Assembly: GCA_039029535.1 (NCBI GenBank)
Contig: JBCCFW010000001.1
Coordinates: 62,001 to 126,000, forward strand
Direction: 5' to 3'
DNA from: JBCCFW01 sp039029535
Lineage (GTDB): Bacteria > Acidobacteriota > JBCCFW01
Length of the DNA: 64,000 nt
Under the pieces are notes generated by a model that searched no databases, had not been told where the DNA came from, and saw only the letters and a list, made by a program, of their open reading frames with translations. The translations under genes were made by a program, and so were the position numbers. Positions 56,659-64,000 of this stretch are shown here, in pieces (positions within the stretch are counted from its first letter, which is position 1; the number at the start of each line of letters is the position of its first letter).

Positions 56659-57714
56659 ATGATTGAGCCATCGCGTTTCCAGCTCGTCATCGGCCCAGGC
56701 CGGCGCTTCGTGGCGTCGCTTCTCCTCGCGTGCACGCTCGCGACCGGCCTGGCCTCCGCTGCCACGCTCGCCGAGCTGCCGGAGGGGGACATCCCGCCGA
56801 TGGCGCTCGTCGCCAAGCAAGACGGCGTTCCCATCCGCTCCGAGCCAGGGCACGTCTACCGGGCCATCGATCACCTGACGGCCAAGCAGCAGGTCATCGT
56901 CGACCGTCGTCAGGGACGCTGGCTCCGGGTCAAGCCCGAGGGCTGGGTCTTCCTCGAACACGTCGAGATGAACGTGGCCCGGACGGCACCGCCGCCTCCG
57001 CCTTCACGGCCGGAGCTCCGGGTCCGCGTGAGCTCCAACAACTCGCGGCTCCGCTCGGGTCCGACGACCAGCTCCGACATCGTCGGCAAGCTCAACGCGG
57101 GCGACATCCGCCCGGTCCTCGGTCGCGACGGTGACTGGTGGATCCTCGCCGACGGCACCTTCCTCCACTCCAGCCTGGCCGAGCCGATCGCGTCGGGTCC
57201 GGCAGCCGGCTCGGGTGCCACGGCCCCTCGTCCCGCCCCAATGCCCGCGCCGCCGCGCACCGGCGGACCGCTCAAGCCGATTCAGCGCTGGTCCTACATG
57301 GACTTGCAGGGCGCCATGTTCGAGGTGACCGAGATCCAGCCCGAGTCCGGCTTCATCCCGGCGCTCCGGCAGGCCATGAGGGCGACCGGCGTCCTCGAAG
57401 ACGACTGGACCTTCATGCGCATCGTCATCGCGGTGCCCGACGGTCCCTACCGTTTCAACTACTCGCCGCAGCAGAACTCACTGCTCGTCCTCGACCGCCA
57501 GGAGCAGAAGTACGGCAGCGTCCACGTCGAGGGGCCCCTGAAGCTCCTGCCGGCGAACCTGCGGGTGCTCTTCGAGAAGCGCACCGTTCACCCCGGGGAG
57601 CGCTTCGAGGGGATCGTGATGTTCCGGCCGACGCTCGAGACCAAGAAGATCGATGCGATCTCGATGTACCTCGGCGGTCGGCTCCGGCGCCTCTGGCCGG
57701 ACAACGCCTCCTGA
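56659..57714 (+). CDS. Exported protein with two SH3b domains
   Basis: 351 residues from ATG 56659. A signal peptide or anchor lies at about 17-35 (FVASLLLACTLATGLASA). The first SH3-like domain (about 50-105: VPIRSEPGHVYRAIDHLTAK, GRWLRVKPEGWVF) and the second (about 118-178: LRSGPTTSSDIVGKLNAGD, GDWWILADGTFLH) are joined by a Pro-rich linker. After another Pro/Ala linker, a domain of about 130 residues (RWSYMDLQGAMFEVTEIQPE) is unrecognised. SH3b domains usually bind peptidoglycan peptides, so an envelope role is likely. No Shine-Dalgarno sequence precedes the ATG; a TAGACT -10-like element at 56642-56647 would give an almost leaderless mRNA. Confidence 0.8.
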   Translation: MIEPSRFQLVIGPGRRFVASLLLACTLATGLASAATLAELPEGDIPPMALVAKQDGVPIRSEPGHVYRAIDHLTAKQQVIVDRRQGRWLRVKPEGWVFLEHVEMNVARTAPPPPPSRPELRVRVSSNNSRLRSGPTTSSDIVGKLNAGDIRPVLGRDGDWWILADGTFLHSSLAEPIASGPAAGSGATAPRPAPMPAPPRTGGPLKPIQRWSYMDLQGAMFEVTEIQPESGFIPALRQAMRATGVLEDDWTFMRIVIAVPDGPYRFNYSPQQNSLLVLDRQEQKYGSVHVEGPLKLLPANLRVLFEKRTVHPGERFEGIVMFRPTLETKKIDAISMYLGGRLRRLWPDNAS

Positions 57715-57729
57715 CCCGAGCCTCGGGTC
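57713..57729 (+). terminator. Hairpin after the SH3b gene
   Basis: GACCCGA / TCGGGTC (7 bp, loop GCC) starts within the stop codon. Confidence 0.5.
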
Positions 57730-57774
57730 GGCTCCGCGTCTCGAGCTGGGGCAAACTAGCCCGTCCGCGCCGTC

Positions 57775-57803
57775 TTGACGGCCCCGGCGGGCGCCCTTAA
57801 CCT
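57775..57803 (+). promoter_or_regulatory. Probable sigma-70 promoter of secG
   Basis: TTGACG and TAACCT are separated by 17 bases, about 72 bases before the secG start codon; five and four of six bases match the -35 and -10 consensus. Confidence 0.55.
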
Positions 57804-57874
57804 TCCGCCTCCTCGCTCCTGGCCCTCCTGTTTCCTCCGGCCGGTTCCGAGCGAGTTTCCGGAGTCAGGTCACG

Positions 57875-58405
57875 ATGTTCTCGCTCCCAGCCCTTCTCGC
57901 CATTGCGGCCTCCCTCCTGGCCGCCTGGCCCTGCCTCTCGGTGGGTGGCTTCTTCATCGGCCTGATCAGGGTGATCCACGTCATCGTGTGTCTCTTCCTG
58001 TGCTTCACGGTCCTGCTGCAGTCCGGGCGAGCCGCGGACCTCGGCGGCGCCTTCGGTGCGGCGGCCAACCAGGCCTCCACCGCGGCGATGTCCACCGACA
58101 CCATCCTGACCAAGGCGACCAAGTGGAGTGCCTTCGCCTTCATGGCGACCTCTCTCTGCCTCGCCCTCTTCGCCCACGGCCGCGCCGGCAGCTCGGTCAT
58201 CGACGTCCACCCCGGTGAGGATCCGCCCCCCGTGGTCGGCAGCACCGAGGCCGGCACCGACGGTGCGACCACCACGGACGGCGCGACGACCGACGCCACG
58301 TCCACGGCTCCCGCCACGACGACCGACGGCGCCACCGAGGCCGCGACGGACGCAGGCTCCACCGACGCGGCGACCGGCACCCAGCCGGCCGGCTCCGGCG
58401 GCTGA
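57875..58405 (+). CDS. secG: Protein-export membrane protein SecG with long low-complexity tail
   Basis: 176 residues. The first 105 show the SecG pattern: TM helix at about 24-46 (IGLIRVIHVIVCLFLCFTVLLQSG), the conserved cytoplasmic loop with LLQSGRAADLGGAFG, and a second TM helix at about 87-104. An additional hydrophobic segment at the N-terminus (3-22) is unusual. The C-terminal 70 residues are an Ala/Thr/Asp-rich low-complexity tail (TDGATTTDGATTDATS) not needed by SecG proper. It is an accessory subunit of the SecYEG translocon. The gene converges with tpiA, with which secG is commonly linked. Confidence 0.9.
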   Translation: MFSLPALLAIAASLLAAWPCLSVGGFFIGLIRVIHVIVCLFLCFTVLLQSGRAADLGGAFGAAANQASTAAMSTDTILTKATKWSAFAFMATSLCLALFAHGRAGSSVIDVHPGEDPPPVVGSTEAGTDGATTTDGATTDATSTAPATTTDGATEAATDAGSTDAATGTQPAGSGG

Positions 58406-58447
58406 GACCTCTCTTCCTCGCCTCCGGGCTCCCGACGCCCGGTAGGC

Positions 58448-59227
58448 TCAGTCCACCGAGCGGGGGCGCATCCGCGAGGCCTCGCGGATGAGGGCCACGA
58501 AGCTCTCCGGCTGAAGGCTCGCGCCGCCGACCAGGCCGCCGTCGATGTCCGGCTGGTCGAGCAGGCCCGCGAGGTTGTCGGGCTTCACGCTGCCGCCGTA
58601 GAGGATCCGGCACGCGTCCGCGATGCTGTCGCCGAAGAGAGCGCGCAGCTCGGCCCGCAGGAAGGCATGAGCCTCCTGAGCGATGTCGGGCGTGGCGGTC
58701 TTGCCGGTGCCGATGGCCCAAACCGGCTCGTAGGCGAGCGTGATGCGGCTGACCTGGTCGCTGCCTCGGTCCTTCAGCGCGCTGGTGAGCTGGCGCTTCA
58801 GCACGGCCTCAGTCTCGCCCTTCTCTCGTTCGTCCTCGGTCTCGCCCACGCAGAGGATGGGCTCGAGACCCTCCTCCTGAGCGGCGGCGAGCCGCGCGGC
58901 GACGATGGCGTCGTCCTCGCCGAAGATTTGCCGACGCTCGCTGTGACCGCAGAGCACGAGCTGGGCGCCGACGTCCGACAGGTGGGCAGGGGAGAGCTCG
59001 CCGGTGTACGCACCCTGGCGGGCCTGATGACAGACCTGGGCGCCGAGCCGCACCCGCACTCCGGCGAAGGCCCGCGAGAGATTGGAGAGGAGAGTGACCG
59101 GCGGGAACAGGGCGACGTCCACGTCGGAGAAGCGGTCGCAGGCCTCTCGCAGGACGTCCACGAAGGGGAGAGCGTCCTGGGTGAGGTGATGCATCTTCCA
59201 GTTGCCGGCGACGAAGGGGCGTCTCAT
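58448..59227 (-). CDS. tpiA: Triosephosphate isomerase
   Basis: 259 residues. Catalytic Lys11 (GNWKMH), His95 (CGHSERR) and Glu167 (AYEPVWAIGTG) are all present, as are the phosphate-binding GGSVKPDN and GGLVGGASL loops. It interconverts dihydroxyacetone phosphate and glyceraldehyde 3-phosphate in glycolysis. ATG 59227 overlaps the pgk stop codon (ATGA), so translation is coupled. A normal full-length housekeeping enzyme. Confidence 0.98.
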   Translation of the reverse strand: MRRPFVAGNWKMHHLTQDALPFVDVLREACDRFSDVDVALFPPVTLLSNLSRAFAGVRVRLGAQVCHQARQGAYTGELSPAHLSDVGAQLVLCGHSERRQIFGEDDAIVAARLAAAQEEGLEPILCVGETEDEREKGETEAVLKRQLTSALKDRGSDQVSRITLAYEPVWAIGTGKTATPDIAQEAHAFLRAELRALFGDSIADACRILYGGSVKPDNLAGLLDQPDIDGGLVGGASLQPESFVALIREASRMRPRSVD

Positions 59228-60414
59228 GACTTGGCGTCCTGGAACAGCGGCGTGATGCCGGGGAGCTCGGTGCCGGACAGCGACTCGAGCATGGCGCCGC
59301 CGCCGGTGCTGGCGTGGGACACGGCGTCCTGGAGCTCGAGGCTGGCGAGGGCGGCCAGCGAGTCACCACCACCGACGACCGAGAAGGCCTCGCTGGCAGC
59401 GACCGCCTCGGCCACCGCGCGGGTGCCCTCGGCATAGGCGGGGGTCTCGAAGATGCCCATGGGGCCGTTCCAGAGGATGGTCCCGCAGTCCTTCACGGCC
59501 TCGGCGAAGGCGGCGCGCGTGGCCGGTCCGATGTCGACGCCGAGCTGGTCGGCCGCGAAGCCGCCGGCCGCGACGACCTCGGCAGTGTTGGGGGCGTCGA
59601 TGGAGCGCACGACGAGGTGATCGCTGGGGAGGTGGAGCTCGGGGCCGCCGTCGAGCAGCGCGCCGACCTTCTCGACCCAGTCGGCCTCGACCAGCGATGC
59701 CCCGACCTCCTCGCCGCGGGCGCGGAGACAGGTGTAGGCCATGGCGCCGCCGATGAGCAGCTTGTCGACGCGGCCGACCAGGTTCTCGAGCACGCCGAGC
59801 TTGTCGGAGACCTTCGCGCCGCCCAGCACCGCCGCCATCGGCCGGGTCGGCTCGTCGAGCACGCGGGCGAGGGCGTCGATTTCCTTCTCGATGAGCAGCC
59901 CGGCGGAGGGCGCTTCGAAGTGCGTGGGGACGACGGCCACCGACGAGTGGGCACGGTGGCAGGTGCCGAAGGCGTCGTTCACGTAGAGGTCGGCGAGACC
60001 CGCCAGCGCGCGCGCGTGATCGGCGTCGCCCTTCTTCTCGCCCGGGTCGAAGCGGAGGTTCTCGAGCAGCGCGACCTCGTCGTCACCCACCGAGGCGAGC
60101 TGCTCGGCGAGTCCCGTGACCGGACCGTCGAGGAGTCGGACCTCGCGTCCGAGCAGGCCCGCGAGACAGGTGGCCACCGGCGCCATCGAGTAGCGCGGGT
60201 CGGGCTCACCCTTGGGGCGGCCGAGGTGACTGGCGAGCACCAGCCGGGCGCCACCGTCCAGCAGGAGCTGGAGCGTGGGCAGGGCGGCGCGGAGACGGGT
60301 GTCGTCACTGACCGCGCCGTCGGAGAGAGGGGCGTTGAAGTCGACGCGGACGAAGACGCGGCGACCGTCGACGGCGAGCTCACGGACGGAGCGAAGACGG
60401 CGTTTCGGGCTCAT
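59224..60414 (-). CDS. pgk: Phosphoglycerate kinase
   Basis: 396 residues from ATG 60414 (GAGG 6 bases upstream). The protein shows the family's N-terminal RVFVRVDFNAPLSDG, the LASHLGRPKGEPDPRYSM 3-phosphoglycerate site, NAFGTCHRAHSS (DAFGTAHRAHAS in most homologues), the hinge AVLGGAKVSDK, and nucleotide-binding GPMGIFE and VVGGGDSLAAL. The A-to-C change in FGTCHR is a minor variant. It makes ATP from 1,3-bisphosphoglycerate. Together with tpiA it is a two-gene glycolytic operon, likely read from an extended -10 promoter (TGCTAGGAT). Confidence 0.98.
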   Translation of the reverse strand: MSPKRRLRSVRELAVDGRRVFVRVDFNAPLSDGAVSDDTRLRAALPTLQLLLDGGARLVLASHLGRPKGEPDPRYSMAPVATCLAGLLGREVRLLDGPVTGLAEQLASVGDDEVALLENLRFDPGEKKGDADHARALAGLADLYVNDAFGTCHRAHSSVAVVPTHFEAPSAGLLIEKEIDALARVLDEPTRPMAAVLGGAKVSDKLGVLENLVGRVDKLLIGGAMAYTCLRARGEEVGASLVEADWVEKVGALLDGGPELHLPSDHLVVRSIDAPNTAEVVAAGGFAADQLGVDIGPATRAAFAEAVKDCGTILWNGPMGIFETPAYAEGTRAVAEAVAASEAFSVVGGGDSLAALASLELQDAVSHASTGGGAMLESLSGTELPGITPLFQDAKS

Positions 60415-60440
60415 GGTGGTCCTCGGGAAGAGCGACGCGA

Positions 60441-60449
60441 ATCCTAGCA
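60441..60449 (-). promoter_or_regulatory. Extended -10 promoter element of pgk-tpiA
   Basis: TGCTAGGAT on the minus strand, 27 bases before the pgk start codon. The -35 position has only CCTTTC, consistent with an extended -10 type. Confidence 0.4.
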
Positions 60450-60613
60450 GCCGGACCGGTACGGAAAGGCTCCAGGAGGGCACGAGACCACGAGAAGCGC
60501 TCGATCCGTCCCCTTCGCTCGGCTACCATCGCCTCGTCTCTTCCCTCCGACTCGACCGTCCATTCCGAGGCCCGTCCCAGGGTCGTCGGCGCGAGGGGAG
60601 ACTGGAGTCGCGG

Positions 60614-61074
60614 GTGAAGGTCGCCATCGCTTCCGATCACGCCGGGTTCGAGCTCAAGCAGCGGCTCGTCGGTCACCTGAAGACGCTCGGTCACGAGCCG
60701 CTCGACCTCGGGACCGATGGCCTCGACTCGGTCGACTGGCCCGACTTCGGCGCGGCCTGTGGTCGGGCGGTGGTCGAGGGCCAGGCCGAACGCGGCATCA
60801 CCGTCTGCGGCTCCGGGCTCGGCATCGCGATGGCCGCGGGCAAGGTGCCCGGCGTGCGCGTCGCCACCTGCCACGACGAGTGGACCGCCGAGATGTGTCG
60901 TCGTCACAACGACGCCAACGTCATGTCGCTGGGCGCCCGCATCCTCGGCCCGCAGCGGGCCGAGTCCATGGTCGAGATCTTCCTGACGACTCCCTTCGAC
61001 GGTGGTCGTCATGCGCCGCGCGTCGAGAAGCTGAACGCGCTGGACCCCACCACCGCCACCACCGGAGAGCGCTC

Positions 61075-61078
<4 letters not shown>
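60614..61078 (+). CDS. rpiB: Ribose 5-phosphate isomerase B
   Basis: 154 residues from GTG 60614 (GGAG 9 bases upstream). The motifs SDHAGFELK (Asp8, His9), ITVCGSGLGIAMAAGK (catalytic Cys65) and RRHNDANVMSLGAR are diagnostic of the RpiB/LacAB family. It isomerises ribose 5-phosphate and ribulose 5-phosphate. The stop overlaps the glyA start (GTGA), an arrangement with glyA found in many bacteria. Diverges from pgk. Confidence 0.96.
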
Positions 61079-62328
<1,250 letters not shown>

Positions 62329-62340
62329 CGACCGCCGCCC

Positions 62341-62979
62341 GTGCGGATCGGAGACCCCGTGACCCAGCCCTGGCTTCCGCTGTTCGTGAACCTCGCCGAT
62401 CGTCTCGTCGTCGCCACCGCCGGTGGTGCCGATCTCCTCGATGCCGTGAACCGAGCGGCCGCCGGCGGTGCTCGTCTCCGCTTGGCCGGTGACTCGATGG
62501 ACGGCTTGCCCGACGGCGTGGAGACCGCGTCAGCCGATGCGGCTTCGCTCGACGGGGCGAGCTTGCTCCTTCTCGGAGGTGGCTCCGAGGACACCGACCA
62601 GGCTCTCGCGTCGGCTGCGGCCGAGCGTGGCGTGCTGACCGTTCACCTCGACCACTCGGGTGCCACTGGCTCGGCGGTCCTCGCGGCTGGTGCGGGCTCG
62701 CCCGGCCTGTCCGTGGCGGTGAGCACCGGAGCTCGCGCGCCCGAGCTCGAGAGCCGTCTGGTGGCCGACTTGCATCGGGGATTGCCGGCGGAGAACGACG
62801 ACCTGGCCGAGATCCTCACCGGCCTGCGCGCGAAGCTCGAAGATCGCTTCCCCGAGGCCGAGAGGCGGGAAGCGATCTGGCAGCAGGTCCTCGACTCGCC
62901 AGTCCTGGCGCTGCTCCAGGCCGGTGATGAGGACGAGGCCGCCGAGCTCGCCGAGCGGATGGCCTGGGGCGCTGGCTAG
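62341..62979 (+). CDS. MET8/CysG N-domain-like protein (precorrin-2 dehydrogenase-like)
   Basis: 212 residues from GTG 62341, 12 bases after glyA. LPLFVNLADRLVVATAGGA resembles the start of siroheme synthase N-domains (LPLFLDLxGRxVLVVGGG). LSVAVSTGARAPELESRLVADL matches their conserved VAISTGGxSPxLAxxLRxxL, and the C-terminal helices also fit. However the NAD-binding GGGxVAxxK loop reads AGGADLLD and the catalytic Asp region is unclear, so enzymatic activity is doubtful. If active, it would make sirohydrochlorin and siroheme. No cysG, hemA or nir genes are nearby. Alternative: a degenerate Rossmann protein of other function. Confidence 0.65.
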   Translation: MRIGDPVTQPWLPLFVNLADRLVVATAGGADLLDAVNRAAAGGARLRLAGDSMDGLPDGVETASADAASLDGASLLLLGGGSEDTDQALASAAAERGVLTVHLDHSGATGSAVLAAGAGSPGLSVAVSTGARAPELESRLVADLHRGLPAENDDLAEILTGLRAKLEDRFPEAERREAIWQQVLDSPVLALLQAGDEDEAAELAERMAWGAG

Positions 62980-63075
62980 AAGCTCGCGCCGAGGAGCGCG
63001 TCCGGTACCACGGGAGAGGACTTCCAAACCCGACGCGCCGCCACCTTGACGAAGGTCTCAGGCCGGGGTTTGAGG

Positions 63076-63105
63076 TTGACTCGCCATCTGAGAATGCATT
63101 CTCAT
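63076..63105 (+). promoter_or_regulatory. Probable promoter of the TonB receptor gene
   Basis: TTGACT is followed after 18 bases by TCTCAT. The metal-regulator palindrome lies inside the spacer and -10 region, so its occupation would block RNA polymerase. Confidence 0.4.
63089..63104. promoter_or_regulatory. Perfect Fur/Zur-type palindrome before TonB receptor
   Basis: TGAGAATGCATTCTCA is a perfect 16-base palindrome (7-2-7), 45 bases before the receptor start codon. It is the same element as at 45522-45537, with the second half-site restored to full symmetry. Confidence 0.75.
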
Positions 63106-63148
63106 TCTCGATTAGGCATTTCAGCCCTTCTTCTCCCGGGTGACCACC

Positions 63149-64000
63149 ATGCGCTCCCGCACTTGTCTTCTTGCCCTCGTTCTCTCCCTGGCCGCGCCTG
63201 CCTGGGCTGAAGACACCGGCCGCGTGATCGGCGTGGTCGCCGACGCCGTCGGTGCCCCCATCGCTGGAGCGCGAGTCAGCCTGCTCGAGGCCGACATCGA
63301 CGCGGTCACGGATGCGAGCGGCCGCTTCGAGCTCGCCTCCGTTCCGGCGGGTCGCTACGCCCTGCTGACCGACAAGGCCGACTTCGAGCCGTCCCTCGAC
63401 TACGCCCGGGTGCGGGCCGGCCGCACCACCGAGCTGGAGCTCCACCTGAGCGTGGTGCGGCAGTTCGACGAGGAGCTGCTCGTGACGGCGAGCCCCTTCC
63501 TCGCCAGCAGCGACTCGGTTCTCCTGCCGACCAGCGCGCTCTCGGGTGTCGACCTGGCGAAGGAGCTGGCGACCACTCTCGGTGAGACGTTGGCCGACGA
63601 GCCGGGCATGAGCTCGACCTACTACGGACCTGGTGCGAGCCGCCCGCTGGTGCGCGGCCTCGGAGGAGACCGCGTCCGGATCCTTCAGGACGGCATCGAC
63701 GTCGCCGATGCCTCGGCGACCAGCGTGGATCACGCGGTGACGGCCGATCCGCTCGCCGCCGAGCGCATCGAGATCGTGCGTGGCCCCGCCACGCTGCGCT
63801 ACGGCAGCAGCGCCGTCGGTGGTGTCGTGAACGTGCTCGACAACCGCATTCCCAAGCGCTACTCGGGACGTCCCGCGACCGGACGGGTGCAGCTCCTGGG
63901 CGGCACCGCCGCCGACGAGCTCAGCGGCAGCATCTCGGTCGACGCGGGTAACGAGCTCTTCGGCTTCCACGCGGACGCCCTCATCCGCGATGCCGATCTC
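63149..64000 (+). CDS. TonB-dependent outer-membrane receptor, N-terminal part
   Basis: 284 residues are in the window and the frame runs off the end. The signal peptide ends near residue 20 (AWA-EDT). Residues about 22-105 form a carboxypeptidase-regulatory-like domain (GRVIGVVADAVGAPIAGARV; ASGRFELASVPAGRYAL). From about 108 comes the TonB box/plug region (EELLVTASP; LADEPGMSSTYYGPGASRPLVRG in part; RIEIVRGPATLRYGSSAVGGVVNV), as in ZnuD- and siderophore-type receptors. It imports a metal or metal complex across the outer membrane. The perfect metal-regulator palindrome upstream implies repression when the metal is plentiful; zinc or iron cannot be told apart from the sequence. Confidence 0.93.
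   Translation, partial: MRSRTCLLALVLSLAAPAWAEDTGRVIGVVADAVGAPIAGARVSLLEADIDAVTDASGRFELASVPAGRYALLTDKADFEPSLDYARVRAGRTTELELHLSVVRQFDEELLVTASPFLASSDSVLLPTSALSGVDLAKELATTLGETLADEPGMSSTYYGPGASRPLVRGLGGDRVRILQDGIDVADASATSVDHAVTADPLAAERIEIVRGPATLRYGSSAVGGVVNVLDNRIPKRYSGRPATGRVQLLGGTAADELSGSISVDAGNELFGFHADALIRDADL

Overview
The window is one GC-rich, densely coded chromosomal segment of a diderm bacterium. It has a TonB-dependent receptor, many Sec signal peptides, frequent GTG starts and strong GGAGG-type ribosome sites. The mix of large secreted FG-GAP and thrombospondin-type-3 proteins, a VAT/Cdc48-like AAA ATPase, a family B DNA polymerase, a NACHT protein and tandem paralogue expansions suggests an Acidobacteriota-, Myxococcota- or Planctomycetota-like lineage. 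This is inference; there is no rRNA in the window. No prophage, insertion sequence or CRISPR array was seen.

Region 1 (1-8.2 kb): the 5' part of an MBL-fold RNase, a small membrane protein, a chaperone pair (J-domain protein and ClpB), and convergently a NACHT NTPase with a C-terminal formylglycine-generating-enzyme-like domain. Region 2 (8.35-15.5 kb): two acidic secreted paralogues, then a three-gene overlapping operon. Its first two genes look like a split vitamin-K-dependent gamma-carboxylase-like enzyme and its third like a degenerate copy. Region 3 (15.5-35.3 kb): secreted and surface proteins (two FG-GAP paralogues, a collagen-like protein, a 1368-residue PPC/CARDB/FG-GAP protein, a 1534-residue TSP3-repeat protein), interrupted by Cdc48, a small membrane protein, an exported Ni-superoxide dismutase and ribosomal protein L28.

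Region 4 (35.4-42.5 kb): a Trm112-like gene followed by four consecutive paralogous membrane genes built from two alternating modules (A and B). Two of these genes lie in one frame, separated by a single amber codon, and together match the downstream gene in module order and length. Region 5 (42.5-51.3 kb): a zinc-ribbon membrane protein, DNA polymerase II, a MerC-type membrane protein under a Fur/Zur-like operator, a hybrid histidine kinase, and a KaiC-like ATPase overlapping a PilB/GspE-like ATPase with three zinc ribbons. Region 6 (51.5-56.6 kb): a rubrerythrin, Fe-S protein and DUF3501 oxidative-stress cluster with its own operator-like palindrome, a GNAT acetyltransferase, two tandem Cys-rich secreted paralogues and tRNA-Leu(GAG). 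Region 7 (56.6-64 kb): an SH3b protein, SecG, pgk-tpiA, an rpiB-glyA-MET8-like operon, and the start of a TonB receptor preceded by a perfect Fur/Zur-type palindrome.

The strongest leads are the amber-split module-repeat membrane cluster, the split gamma-carboxylase-like operon beside acidic secreted proteins, the Ni-SOD whose signal peptidase site would expose the nickel-binding His, and the two matching metal-regulator palindromes.
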